Positions 1 to 11,110 are shown, numbered from the stretch's first letter. The stretch: 64,000 bases of DNA from Bettongia penicillata ogilbyi (GCA_023548195.1 JAJHZJ010000013.1:2055001-2119000), one strand, 5' to 3'. Numbers and translations: made by a program. The notes: generated by a model from the letters alone, not told the origin.

Positions 1-115
1 AATTAAGATAATAATAGCGCCTACCTTGCAGGGATGTTATAAGGATAAGAGGGGATAATATCTGCAAAGCCTTTAGCACAGTGCCTGCTGCATTATAGGT
101 GCTAGAGAAATGTTT
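1..115 (+). repeat. Type B (MIR-like) SINE, 3' part
   Basis: The window opens inside a SINE. 'ataatagcgcctacct' and 'agcacagtgcctgc' are the usual end of the core and the tail. The head lies outside the window. Confidence 0.7.
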
Positions 116-199
116 ATCTCCCTCCCTTCTTTCATGAGCCACCTCCTCCTTCTCTGCTAGTTCCAGCTCTGTCTCCTTTTCTGCCTCCTTCCTCACTCT

Positions 200-817
200 T
201 GCTCTTCATCCAAAACGTGGTTTCCTCCAAAGTGTTATCTTTGGCTCTCTTCTTTTCTCTCTAAAAGCTTCAATTATTACCTCCGTGCAGATGAATCCCA
301 AATAAAACATTATTCGTACCTCATCTTTCCCCTAATCTCTGTTTCTATGCTTCCAACTCACTTTCACCCCTACCACCAGTCCTTCTTCCCAACTACCTTA
401 TTTCTACTGATGGCGCTACCATTCAGAGGCACCTAAGTTGATAACCTCAGGGTCTCCTTTGAGGACTCCATCTTTCTCATTTCCTGTATCCAATGCGCTG
501 ACAAGTCCGGCAGATTTCTACTTTCACATAATTTACATCCAGTTCCTTTCTCTCTCCGTTCACACTTCTTTGAGTTCAGGCCCTCATTTCCTCCTGAACA
601 GTCTACTGGAAAGGCCTGATAAATGATCTTGCGCTGCTCATTTTTACACTACTACCAATCTTCCTAATGCATTCATAACTGCTCATCTTACTCCTTTACT
701 TAAAAGCTACTAGCACCATCCAGCCACAGAAATGATAAATTTGCGATCCAGGCACTCAAGGCTTTTCAGTCTGTCTCCAGCTTGGCTTTCTAATCTGCTC
801 ATGATGTTCGTTCTTTG
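200..817 (+). repeat. L2 LINE fragment (ORF2 3' region)
   Basis: Pyrimidine-rich sense-strand L2 sequence. Recognisable blocks are 'gaatcccaaat', 'gatggcgctaccatt', 'aggcacctaagttgataac' and 'atccaatgcgctgacaagtc', matching the L2 stretch just before the 3' end. All frames are broken. The partner 3' part is at 1360-1730, so the LINE was split by the SINE and tandem repeat between them. Confidence 0.65.
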
Positions 818-818
818 A

Positions 819-966
819 GGCAGATAGGTAACATGGTGGATAAAGCAGCAGAATTGGACTCAGAAAGAGCTGAGTTCAAATCCTGCCTTACAACTGTGGT
901 GACCCCCATGCATCTCATTTAAGCACTCTCAGCCTCAGTTTCTTCACCTGTAAAAGTGGGGATAAT
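819..966 (+). repeat. CORE-SINE inserted in L2
   Basis: tRNA-like head 'ggcagataggtaacatggtgg', then 'gagttcaaatcctgcc' (B-box-like), then 'ctcagtttcttcacctgtaaaa'. The tail runs into AT-rich DNA. It is diverged from family consensus. Confidence 0.7.
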
Positions 967-1290
967 ACTATTCAAGATAATATATATAAAATAGTATATA
1001 AAATATAAATGGTACATAGCGTAAAATAACAGTATACAACCCTCAGGTGTATATTCAGTATATGTAGTATATAACAAATAATTATAGCATATAATAGTGT
1101 ATATATTTGTATCTATACATACACATTATATAGTATATAATAATAGTGCATAATAAGCTCAGGTAAATACTCAGTATATGTAGCATGTAATATATAATAA
1201 CATATAATAGTGTCTATAAAGAGACACATACATATTATATAGTATATAATAGTATATAACCCTCATGTATATACTTAGTATATAATCCTC
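967..1290. repeat. AT-rich diverged tandem repeat (~104-116 bp unit)
   Basis: Blocks starting 'ctcaggt' followed by an 'attcagtatatgtag'-like string recur at about 1042, 1158 and 1262. That gives two full units and one partial. Each also carries 'cataatagtg' and 'cattatatagtatataat'. Almost only A and T between the CTCAGG marks. Confidence 0.6.
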
Positions 1291-1359
1291 AGGATTGTCG
1301 TATATATTTGCAAAGTACCATATTTTTATCAATTATTATAAACTATTATTATTCAATGA

Positions 1360-1730
1360 CTCTACATTCCAGATAAGTTGCAATACTCTCTTGCTTCCTC
1401 TTCACACCATTTCCCTTCAAAGCTTTTTTGAGCTACCATCTGTCTTTGTGACTTTGCTCACAGCATCCCCCATGTCTGAAATGATTTCTTCTTTGACCTT
1501 TCCACATTCTTCCTGATCCCCCCCAATTCTCCTACTCATCTATCCATTCCTGCCAAGTCTCAACCTCTCAATAAAGCTTTCCCTAATCTTCGTTTTCCTC
1601 CTCAAATTTGGCACCACAGTTGGCCTGTAACACTCTCCGAGCATTTATCCTCATCTCTCTTTTATCTAAGTCATCTATGGACATAACTTTTGGCTGTTTT
1701 TGCATCCTCAGAACCTAGCATGGTAAAATG
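1360..1730 (+). repeat. L2 LINE 3' region
   Basis: Sense L2: 'cttgcttcctcttcacacc', 'aaagctttccctaatcttcg', then 'cctcagaacctagcatgg'. It stops just short of the usual AATAAATG end. It continues the copy at 200-817. Confidence 0.65.
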
Positions 1731-1799
1731 GAGCAGAGTAGTTTGTTTTTTAACAAATCTGTTATTTCACGTATGCAGGGAGCTTCTCACCAAAAGTCC

Positions 1800-1975
1800 C
1801 TTTTAATAAATGCAGATCAGTACCTTCTCTCAAATGTACAGCCACAGAAAACTGTCTAGGGGTGCTGAGAAGTTAAGTAAATTTCTCAAGACTGCACAGC
1901 CATTCAATGCTGAACTTGAACTCAGGTCTTCCGGATATGAGATTAGCCAGGGCTCTAGCCACTGTACTCGATGCT
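1800..1975 (-). repeat. MIR-like SINE, reverse
   Basis: Reverse-orientation core 'gagaagttaagtaaatttc', 'cacagccattcaatgc' and 'gaactcaggtcttccgg'. Old and degraded. Confidence 0.55.
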
Positions 1976-2689
1976 TAATTCATGTTATTTTTGTTTTAAA
2001 TCAAATCAACCAATACAGGCCAGACTTTAGACTACTTCGACCTTATTTCATTTCATGGTCCCTTTTGTCAATCTGATGAAGCTGATACATATCCCTTTTC
2101 AGAATGATGCTGTCAAATGCATAAAATAAAATACAAGTATCCCTTCCACATTGTGGGTGTTACAGGCACAGTACCCTTGTGATCTGGAAAATCCACGTAA
2201 AATTTTTCAGCCCTCCCTTCATACTAGAGAAGAAAGTTGAATTATTATGGTATTAAAAGATAAAAAATGTTGATATTATATAATGTTGTACATATATTCT
2301 ATGCATTTCTGAGTTTCTAAATTTCCTCTCTGTCATCTGTGTCCTCTGCAAAACTTCCCCCAAATTCCCATTTGATTTCTCATACCAACCTGTGATATAT
2401 TGAAACTGAGATTGGGAATATCATGATGTGGAAAGGCTAACTATATTTAGGATTACAAAGGAAACCAATTATATTGAAATACTAACATCAAAACAATTTT
2501 TTAAAAAGTCCATTGACCCTAGGTTAAGAACTTCTGATGTAAGGAAATAAGGGACAGAAATCAGAAGATAGCTACAAACTGCAATCTGAAGTTCAGTCCA
2601 TCCAAATATCTCAACAATTTTAAGTGTGTCTGAAATTCTCTTTCTTCTTCATTCTCAAAATGTACAGAAAAATAGCCAATACGTGGCAT
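1976..2689. other. No feature recognised
   Basis: AT-rich single-copy-looking DNA with no open frame of note, no splice pair and no repeat I can name. Confidence 0.5.
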
Positions 2690-2885
2690 ATTATCAAACA
2701 ATTCCTTCTATTTCATTCAATCAATAGACTACTACCTCACATTTAAGAGGAGATCATGATCCACTGCTGTCTTTCATCATATTTTGATAGACAATTCAGA
2801 AAAGGAAATCTACATCATAGGACCAATAAAGGTTGCTTTTTTTTGTTTTGTTTTTTTTTCATAAGAATGTAACTCTGGTTCTAAC
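2690..2885 (+). repeat. Direct duplication, copy 1
   Basis: Pairs with 4763-4946. 'attcaatcaatagac', 'cctcacatttaagagg' and 'agatcatgatc' recur in the same order there, as do 'cagaaaagga' and 'cataggacc'. This copy carries an extra T-rich block of about 24 bases near 2837-2860. Confidence 0.7.
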
Positions 2886-4070
2886 TTGAACTGTATCACC
2901 ACCAACAGAAGATACACTAGCAAGATTTCTTTGGCATGGTATTCATGTATGTGGTACAAACTATGAAAGAATCACTTAAATTAATTTTTAAAGAACTATT
3001 AAAAAAAACTAATCCCAATTGCTTGCCAATCTACATAAGTCTTGTGCTCTTCTAACCTCATTTTTTAACAGCATCCCAGGAAACAGTCCCATCTCAGGGA
3101 GACTGTTTGTTAAAGTGACAGTACATCAGCAATTACAAGACATATGTGGAGATTGAAAACAACAGCTACAATTTCTCTGAGAGCCTGGTCTCTAGCTTCA
3201 AGCATGGGATGATAATTTTAAAACACTGCTGCAGCCACTTCTGTCATTTCAAGATGGCAGAACACTGATCACTTGTGACAGGAGGCATTTTCACTAAGAG
3301 ATTTTTTGAAAGCCATACAGCATTTCTTTATGTGAGGGAATGAAGAAATAATAATAACGATGATGATTTTTTAAAAAGCTAACAGCAACAACAAAAAATT
3401 CTTTCCTTTCACTGTGCACTGTCAAGAAAAACAATCCCAAGCTCATGTTTTCTTTTTTTTCTGTTGCTGATGGATATTACATTAGAGGGGCACCCAGCAC
3501 AAAAGATGTTCTTGGCAGGCAATGCGCCTTTTATATGACATTCCATAGAAACACTTGATATATTGATTTAAGGCTGCAAGGATGCCCTATATGCATCACT
3601 TCTGCCACAACTCCACCTACCCAACATTCCACATTCATGATTTAAAACAGGTCCAAAAAGCTGAAATCTATCGAAACAACATTAGTTCCTCCACTTCGAC
3701 CTGCAGAAGGACAGGAGAGTCAAAGCAAGGCAGGCTACAAAACACTTTCTGTTGTGCCTAGGGGAATCAGAGCAGCTTTTGATTTTGAGTTCTAAAACCC
3801 TGCAATACCAAGATACTGCGGTCAAACCAATGTCTGCAATGAGCCTGAAATTTCCCAGGCTTTTAGTATTTTTAGCAATGACACATTGTATTACGGTACT
3901 TTCACAGTATTTTTTTTCTTGCCACTTATACTTAATCATCCTTTCAAATCCTCTTTCTGAAGGTCAAAATAATGTTTAAATCTACCTGGCCTTTTTTTCC
4001 CCCAGTGAAGATACAGTGCTCTAAGTTAAATATCCAGGTTGTGAAGCAAGTTTGCCAAAGGAAGCAGAGG
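2886..4070. other. Single-copy AT-rich region, no gene recognised
   Basis: No SINE or LINE signature is visible. The overlapping frames at 3682-3939 (minus) and 3752-3979 (plus) have no start context, domain or splice sites. The lack of repeats over 1.2 kb in so repeat-rich a window would fit a conserved non-coding block, which cannot be tested here. Confidence 0.4.
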
Positions 4071-4072
4071 CA

Positions 4073-4190
4073 TTCATAGAATCATAACCAGTAGTTAAAA
4101 GGGACCTTAAATAGCAACTAGCATGGCCTCCCTACATTTAAGATGGGGAAACCAAGGCACAGGGAACAGAAGCAGAGTATGAGACCCTTA
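4073..4190 (-). repeat. Type C SINE, reverse
   Basis: Reverse tail 'tagaatcataaccagtag' and 'aaagggaccttaaata', followed by 'gatggggaaaccaaggc'. Confidence 0.6.
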
Positions 4191-4194
4191 ATAT

Positions 4195-4280
4195 CAAGAG
4201 AAGTTTCCTTTTTTTGTATTCGTAGCCCACAGTGCTTAGCACATGGTAGGAGTTTAATAAATGTTTACTGAAATCATATG
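4195..4280 (+). repeat. L2 3' terminus
   Basis: 'cacagtgcttagcacatgg' then 'taggagtttaataaatg', the typical L2/MIR shared 3' end. Confidence 0.65.
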
Positions 4281-4696
4281 AAGTGGATTAAACTGAAATA
4301 AAGCAAGTACTCTAAACTCAAACAGCTAGTTAGTGATGAGTCAACAGCAGGGGGCACGTTTCTGTGTTCCCTGTATTAAGAGTTAGATTGCAAGGTGGGC
4401 CTTTTGCCCTGAGTGACTGCAATATGTCTCCTCTTCCACTGAGGATATCCAGATATCTATGGCCTGAAGTTCCAGCCAGGAATGGTTAGTTAAGCTACTC
4501 AGCAAACATCTTGAAGTATCCTACCCAACTGCAGGAAGGCGCACACCCTTTGTAATATCTAAGAACTCCAGTATCAATTAAGTTCCTGGAGTTTCCCCTG
4601 CGGATCAGAGGCTATATTAGCACCTGTGGTTTATAACCTTTTAATTTTTCCCCCAAAACAGTTTGAGCCTCATTCGAACTCAAGGAATTAGATTTT
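4281..4696. other. No feature recognised
   Basis: Mixed-composition DNA without repeat signature, ORF or convincing splice pair. Confidence 0.45.
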
Positions 4697-4762
4697 ACTG
4701 TCTCAGGGTAAATTAATGTGACCTTCTGTAAGTCACTTAATTTCCCTAGGCCTCATTTTCTT
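4697..4762 (+). repeat. MIR-like SINE core fragment
   Basis: 'ctgtaagtcacttaatttc' then 'ctaggcctcattttcttc', core only, abutting the duplicated segment. Confidence 0.55.
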
Positions 4763-4946
4763 CATATTATCAATTTACTCTATTTGATTCAATCAATAGA
4801 TTACTGCCTCACATTTAAGAAGAGATCATGATCTATTGTAATGTTTTATCAGATTTCAACAGACCTAAATCCAGAAAAGGAAAAAATAGGACTCTACACC
4901 ATAGGACCTGTAAGGTTTTTTGTAAGACTGCAACTGTGGTTCTATA
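4763..4946 (+). repeat. Direct duplication, copy 2
   Basis: Same order of blocks as 2690-2885: 'gattcaatcaatagatt', 'cctcacatttaagaag', 'agatcatgatct', 'cagaaaagga', 'cataggacc' and 'tgtggttct'. The best 50 bases are about 90% identical by eye, the whole about 70-75%. Same orientation, about 2.07 kb apart. Confidence 0.7.
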
Positions 4947-5547
4947 ATAGTATGAGTTGGAATGGTAGGTGGTGGGGTCCCTAGATCCTTGATTCTACAA
5001 TCTGTCTTTATCATGGAGGGTTTTAAAAGGAGTCCTGTTTAACATATCCTGATTCCCATCTATTGTCAGTATTATTCTCAAAAGGAACTTGGAAGACAGG
5101 AACTGCCATATTCTGGTAAAGTTATCCTATTCCTTACATTACAGAAACCCAAACCTACCATGAAAAAGAAAACCCAATTAGAAATGCAAAGTTCCATGTT
5201 GGGAAACATGGTACATTTTGACTCTGTTAGGATCTAACCATTTCTGGAATGCACCACAAGTCAGTTGTGAACGATTTTCATGGCTTTTTTGCATACCTCC
5301 CCCCTTGCCACTACAGCTATGCTGGGAAAATCTAAGATATTTTGAAAGAAGCTAATACAAAGGAGTTCCTCCCAAGAGCTTTTTTTTAAAAATGTGGGTT
5401 ATATCTATTTAGATGGATTGTATCAGAAACTAAAATGTCTTAGTAGTATTTTAAAATAGTTGGATCTCAGGAGATACTCTGAAGGAGTGCCAGAGATCCC
5501 CAGAACACATTTTGATAATCTTTGAACTAAAGACTAAGTGACCTGCA
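4947..5547. other. No feature recognised
   Basis: No repeat signature or coding signal seen. Confidence 0.45.
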
Positions 5548-5785
5548 TAGCTAGGTGGCACAGTGAATAGAACGCTGGTCCTAAAGTCAGGAAGACTCAC
5601 CTTCCTGAGTTCAAAATTTGGTCTCAGACACTTAACGAGCTGTGTGGCTCTGGGCAAGTGACATCACTTTATTTGCCTCAGTTTCCTCATCCGTAAAATG
5701 AGTTAGAAAAAGAAATGGCAAACCACTTCAATATCTGCCAAGAAAACCCTAAATAGAGTCAATAGGACATGACTGAAATGACTAA
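5548..5785 (+). repeat. MAR1-type CORE-SINE, near full length
   Basis: Head 'tagctaggtggcacagtg', core 'tgcctcagtttcctcatc', tail 'aaatggcaaaccactt' and 'gccaagaaaaccc', ending 'gactgaaatgacta'. Confidence 0.9.
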
Positions 5786-6482
5786 ATATCTGGTCTGCTA
5801 TGTGCTTTGAGGAGAATAATCCAAGGAGAAACACTTTTTGTGAACAGTAGTTAGTGAGTATATTTTCAGGGCAAAATTCATTTGGGGATAATAATGGATG
5901 AGACCCAGACACCTCTATGCTGGTTAGTTTCTTCCAAAATATCTCAGGTCTTCCCAGCCTAGCCTCAAGTATTTGGTCTGAAAATACACTCAATATCTAC
6001 TATTCTCAAAAAAAATCTTTCCCCCTGGCTAGTCCTACTGTAAGCACATAACAGACTGTGAGTGAAATGTGTCTATTTACAACCTGGGAAGGGGTAAAGG
6101 GCTGGGGAAGGAGAGGCAATCCAGTGTTACCCTCAGCACAATCCTGTCTTACCACATTCGCCTGTACGTAAACCACAGACACCCTAATTACAGTCTGCAG
6201 GTAATTAACAGACACTTGCTGTAGCAAACCTGAAAACTTAACATGAACAATTAGATACTATATGGGTTGAGGAATAATCAAGCAGAGATAGGGAGAGGGA
6301 AGAGGGAAGTACAAAGCCATGAATGAGAATGGTGTTAAACAGTCGGATAGAACTGTCCTCTTTCAGCCTCACCAAGAGCTTTTCCAGCAAACAGAATTGG
6401 TATCTCCAAGCAGACAATCTTCTTAGTTGTAAATAACCAGCAGTTTTGTGGGAATCAATTAGGTTCCTCTTCTTTTCTCCAG
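5786..6482. other. No feature recognised upstream of exon candidate
   Basis: Single-copy-looking DNA. Minus-strand frames at 5703-5993, 6006-6227 and 6238-6501 lack domain signals and look like chance. Confidence 0.4.
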
Positions 6483-6584
6483 AAGTCTTATTCTGGTGCA
6501 TCCATCTTCTTTCATTGACTTCAGGAACTGTGCTTAAGAATCTGGAGAGAAGGATCTATTTTTTCCCTCCCTCAGTACTTACTG
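6483..6584 (+). other. Candidate 102-nt internal exon
   Basis: A pyrimidine-rich acceptor 'cctcttcttttctccag' ends at 6482 and a consensus donor 'ctg/gtgagt' starts at 6585. Only one frame is open through it (codons from 6485); it reads VLFWCIHLLSLTSG early on and would split codons at both edges. The peptide matches nothing I know. It could be a non-coding exon or chance, since such splice pairs arise randomly in a window this size. Confidence 0.2.
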
Positions 6585-7155
6585 GTGAGTTTCAGATTCT
6601 TTCACTTAGAATTCAAGGACAGCACTTTCAAGTCACTCTCCCTTTTCAAGTAGAGAAAGCTGGGAGAGAATTATGTACTATATTTGGCAACAGGGGCACA
6701 AATCTTTTAGAAAATGCAATTGTATCTTTAGAAAGGGGAAAAAAATCAAGCAACAGACCAATAAATACAGCATAGCAGAGTCCCATTAAAAACGATTTAT
6801 TATTCACAGCTTCAGATAAAACATGGGTCAAATCACGTCACCTGAAATTTACAAACCCAATGTAATAACTGTCTGCTATAACACGGTTAGGTTCCAATGG
6901 AAATGTCAGTAATCCTCCTACAACGTTGTAGAAAAGGCATTTTACTTAAATAACTATCAAATCACTAACATGGGGCACTGGCAGTGTATTTCTTAGAGCT
7001 CCCCTGCATGCAATTTTCCAGTTGTTAAGGACACTATCCTAGTGCAGGAAAGGCAAGGTTGTGGAGTGCTGACATCTCTACAGCTTCTACTGCAATTTGC
7101 AATCTGTTTTAAAATATATCACATGTGAGATTCAAGAACAAACCTTTGAGATCAT
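6585..7155. other. No feature recognised
   Basis: AT-rich single-copy-looking sequence. No repeat or gene signal apart from chance frames. Confidence 0.4.
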
Positions 7156-7408
7156 TGTGGTTGTCGTTCCGTCATTATAGTTGTGTCCAACTCCCCATGA
7201 CTCCATTTGGGGTTTTCTTGACAAAGATATTTTGCCATTTTCTTCTCTAGTTCATTTTATAGAAGAGGAAACTGAGGCAAACAGGATTAAGTAACTTGCA
7301 AAGGGTCATATAGCTAAAGTGCCTGGGACCAGATCTGAACTCAGGAAAATGAATCTTCCTGACTTCAGGTCTGACACTCTGTCCACTGAGCCATCTCGCT
7401 GCCTCGCC
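7156..7408 (-). repeat. MAR1-type CORE-SINE, reverse
   Basis: 'tgtgtccaactccccatga', 'ttggggttttcttgaca', 'gaggaaactgaggcaaac', then the reverse head 'ctgtccactgagccatc'. Complete or nearly so. Confidence 0.88.
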
Positions 7409-7412
7409 CCCT

Positions 7413-7556
7413 GGGATGTTATCTCCATTTTACAGATGAGGAAACTGAGGCTCAGAGGGGTCAAATGACTTATGAACCATATAGATAATACATGCTTGAG
7501 GTGGAATTTGAGCCTGTATCTTCTTGTCTCCAAGGACAGTGCTTTTATCTACTACT
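7413..7556 (-). repeat. MIR-like SINE, reverse
   Basis: 'cattttacagatgaggaaac' and 'tgaggctcagagggg', ending 'acagtgcttttatctact'. Lies head-to-tail next to the MAR1 copy. Confidence 0.7.
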
Positions 7557-8039
7557 CAAGGGAAGTCATATTTGACCACACTTGGCCTAACAACGATTAT
7601 TTCAGAATTTAATGAAGTTTCTTACTACAAAGTAGGTTCATTTCCCTTAATGCAACTTGACAGATTACTTTCCTAAGGCTTTTCTCCATTATTCAATGTT
7701 TTTTGGTCTATAATCAACATACTTTAGGAGAGAAAAAGGATTGTTTCTTGTGCTGTGTGATTCTGTTAATTCTTTCTGATCTGGTAACTCACAATTTTCA
7801 AGTTAACACCATATTAATACAACATTGCCTTCAAATTCGCAGGAAGGACGGCCAAGAAGCCTGGCAAAATTTCTAGTCCAGGGACATTCTTTCTTGTCTT
7901 TGTGAAGTATACTGAGCTTCCCAAATGGAAGATGCATTTGATAACCCAATTAAGTGAGCCTTATCATCTCCAATTTTTTGGATACCACAGGGAAAATTTA
8001 AGAATGTTTTTTGAGTGCTTCAGAGCTAAAGGGCTGCCT
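7557..8039. other. No feature recognised
   Basis: No repeat signature or coding signal. The plus frame at 7902-8132 runs into the following SINE. Confidence 0.4.
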
Positions 8040-8178
8040 TCACAACTATTCACTGAAACTGGAAATGCTAGCATTAGTATCACCATTTTACAGGCAAGGA
8101 ATCTCAAAATCAAAAAGCTTATGGAGTGCTGACATAGTTAACCACAGGACTGGGCTTTGAACCCAGGTCTTTGGACTG
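8040..8178 (-). repeat. MIR-like SINE, reverse
   Basis: 'caccattttacaggcaagg' and 'tttgaacccaggtctttgg'. It abuts the next SINE. Confidence 0.6.
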
Positions 8179-8180
8179 TA

Positions 8181-8426
8181 GGCAACTAAGTGGCGCAGTG
8201 GATAAAGTACTGACCTAGGAATCAGGAAGACTCAACTTTCTGAATTCAAATCTGGCCTCAGACACTAGCTGTGTGACTCTGGGCAAGTCACTTAACCCTG
8301 TTAGATTCGGTTTCCTCAGCTGTAAAATGAGCTGGAGAAGGAAATGGCAAACCATTCCCATATCTTCACCAAGAAAACCCCAAATGTTGTCGCAGAGGGT
8401 CAGACACAATTGAAATGACTAAAAAA
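8181..8426 (+). repeat. MAR1-type CORE-SINE, full length
   Basis: Head 'ggcaactaagtggcgcagtg', core 'gtgtgactctgggcaagtc', tail 'gagctggagaaggaaatgg' and 'ccaagaaaaccccaaat', ending in an A-rich stretch. Confidence 0.9.
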
Positions 8427-8511
8427 GAAAATAATTCTGAGTGCTCTTTCCATCTACAAAGGTCATGTTAAAGGTAGTTAACTTACCATTCTATTCTAAT
8501 AGAAATCTTCT

Positions 8512-8774
8512 GGGCACCTAGGTGGTACAGTGGACAGAGTACCGGGCTTAGAATCAGGAAGACCCCTTTTCCTGAACTCAAATCTAGCCTCAGACACTTA
8601 CTAGTTGTATGGTCCAACCTGTGTGGGCAAGTCACTTACCCTGCTTGCCTCAGTATCCTTATCTGTAAAATATGCTGGCGAAGGAAATGTAAAACCACTC
8701 CCGTACCTCTGCCAAGAAAGCCCCAAACAGGGTCACAATAAATCGGACACAATTCAAAAACAACTGAGCAACAG
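8512..8774 (+). repeat. MAR1-type CORE-SINE, full length
   Basis: Head 'gggcacctaggtggtacagt', core 'gcctcagacacttactag', tail 'gccaagaaagccccaaac' and 'tcggacacaatt', ending 'caactgagcaacag'. Only about 85 bases from the previous copy. Confidence 0.9.
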
Positions 8775-9342
8775 TCTTCTAGTTTGTGGATTAATCCATG
8801 ACAATTTTTACCCCAGGATGAATTTCTCTCCCTCTGCCCCCTTCCCCTTCTACTCTTACTCGTATTCTCACACAGGGAACTGGAGAGAATGTGCTTCTTG
8901 AAATGCAAATCAGCTTTAATATCAGTCAAAGAAAAGAATAAGAAAGGTAAACCTCCTGCAAAAGAAATCATAACTGCAAAACAAAGGAAGACAGCAACGA
9001 CTGGTGGTTATTCATGCCATCTTTCTCTTACATTAGATGAATAAGAGACTGTAGTTAGTTTTTTGAAATCTCCTTTAGTTTATCAATTTGAAAACACAAT
9101 TTTCTTGAAATTCTCTGTTGTCTTGGCATGTTGTATTTGTGACTTTTGGAAGAACATATGAAGAGATCAATAAAAGCCAACCTGCAGAGCAGAGGCAGGC
9201 ATCAGCTCTTTTGCCACGGTGTATATAAGCAGCTCTCAATCCTATCTTTGTGAATCACCCCAGGCAGATGACAGCATAGCATGCTGAGGGAATCACATGT
9301 GGAGACTGCATTTTTCATCCTGAGATGAGAGTGTCATAAAAA
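8775..9342. other. No feature recognised; isolated TATA-like string
   Basis: Single-copy-looking. 'gtatataagcagctctc' near 9222 resembles a TATA box, but no initiator, CpG richness or gene start accompanies it. Confidence 0.3.
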
Positions 9343-9555
9343 ATGCTGAATTTGGATTATTATTCAATTATATTCTACCTGATTACATTAATCAAACTGG
9401 TAAATGCTCCTATGAAGGAAAAAGATTGCCTAAAGATAAAATATTTGAGGTTCGATACTTGCAAGATTAAGGCTGAAGATAGTAATTTTCACACAATCAT
9501 AACAATATATGCACCACTTAATCAACAGAACACTAAGAAAATTCCAATGACTTAG
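9343..9555 (+). repeat. Possible LINE endonuclease remnant
   Basis: A 70-codon open frame contains TIITIYAPLNQQNTKK, like the [IV]YAP motif of apurinic-type LINE endonucleases (L1 or RTE). Nothing else in the frame is recognisable, so the clade is not assigned. It could be chance. Confidence 0.25.
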
Positions 9556-10210
9556 TGTTAAAGTAATTGGGGGAATGAGTGGTAAAATCAATCTACAGAG
9601 ATAGGGATAATTGTATCGGGAATTAAATACCTTACACTATTGTGATTGTACATTTTTCCTTTTACCACTTCATCCCCAAGATTCTTAAAAATAAGTAAAA
9701 TCCAAGTAAACATACCCCCATCCCCCAAACAAAACACTTCAGCAAGGAAGGACTATTTAAAACCAACAACAAAACCCTAGACTATTATAAGGACTTAGTT
9801 AATTACCAGGTTGCTTTACTTAGGAGTCTCTTCACCCTACCACATTCCCCATTACTGTAGGGCCTTAGTGCTAGGGGAAGAGACCGAATGATTAAGGCTC
9901 GACTTCCCTTCCAACATTGGATTTCTCTTAGGAATAGAGAAATTTGGGATATGGGTGCTTTCAAAATCTCAAAGATACAGGGGCAGCAAAAACTTAAAAA
10001 AAAAAAAAATCCTATAGGTAGTCTGTCTATCCACCAGAAGCCCCCACCCCCACCTCCAGGATAATGGTTTTTTTGTTTGTTTTTTTAAATATATATTGCA
10101 CTTACCAGGTCAAATTAACCCACACACCCAAAGAGTGTGCTTTAGAAAAGAAGAGGAGTATCTATCTAAAAACATATGAGCAAGCCTCCCTCTTTCTTGG
10201 CTAGGTCTCA
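9556..10210. other. No feature recognised
   Basis: AT-rich with several short A and T runs (9985-10010, 10060-10100). No repeat signature. Confidence 0.4.
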
Positions 10211-11110
10211 TTTTTTTTTTTTTTTTTTTACAACATGGGTTTATTTTTCACCACAGTTTATGAACATCCAATTCCTCAGTGACAAACCACACAGAAATAC
10301 AAGCTGCACAGATATCTGCACTGGATTATCAATGGTCTGTTACAAATAAGACAAAAGAATGTCGACTAATTTTTAAAACCTAGACACGGTTTTGACAAGT
10401 GTTCTTTTGTAATATTTAAAGCATCTGCCTTATCTTGTTTTTCTATAAAAGGATACATTATCCTAAATGGTTGAAATGATAGGCAATGAGATTTTATTTT
10501 GATTTCATAACCCAATGCTGGCCATTTGTGCATTTATTTCCCCTTTTAATCCTTCCACTTGGGTATAAACTAAATATAGTAAGCAGGTAAAACATAGTAA
10601 ACTTGACATCATGAAAAACCACTGCAGCCCCAAATGAGTGATGTCACCCGCAGTAACACAGCTTTCAAAACACTATCCCAAAACTTCTATTATTAATGCT
10701 TTCCATGACCTATGGAGGTAAGTGAAAGAGCTATCAATGGTGCATTTGCCACAGAGCAAATCTGATAGAAGAATCTAAACATAGCAACGAGGACTTGCTT
10801 GCATGCTAAATGGAATCTCATCACATGACCACTTTCATTGTGATGCATGAGTTCATATAAGGACTCCCCTAAGCTACATTATGCAGGCGAATGAAAACAA
10901 TTAGAAGCTATATTCAGCTCTTCCAACACAAGAGAGGCACTATTTCCTGGTAGAGATGCTCAAGGAAAATTGGTCCGATGCTTTTTCTTCTCCTTTTAAA
11001 CTCTTTTGTCAACGGGTTAAAATACTCAGTGAATCTAACTATAAATGTCCAAGAATCTCTTTTCCTCCATTGAACCTCGGCAACACACAAATCCCAGAAC
11101 ACTGAAACAA
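10211..11110 (-). pseudogene. Probable poly(A)-tailed retrocopy (3' end)
   Basis: Nineteen T's at 10211-10229 are a poly(A) tail on the minus strand. An AATAAA on that strand sits at 10240-10245, about 10 bases upstream of the tail, the normal spacing for a processed transcript. The 900 bases beyond are single-copy-looking and 3'-UTR-like. A short minus frame at 10914-11102 shows a charged stretch (KEFKRRRKSIGP) but matches no family I know. The parent gene and the 5' limit are unknown, and no target-site duplication was found. A LINE 3' end is the alternative. Confidence 0.4.

Noticed and set aside
5548..5620. tRNA gene (A-box/B-box-like sequence)
   Set aside because: It is the tRNA-derived head of a MAR1 SINE; the same head occurs in all copies and lacks a cloverleaf.
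9215..9240. TATA-like promoter 'gtatataagcagc'
   Set aside because: No CpG island, initiator or downstream gene. Such strings are common in AT-rich DNA.
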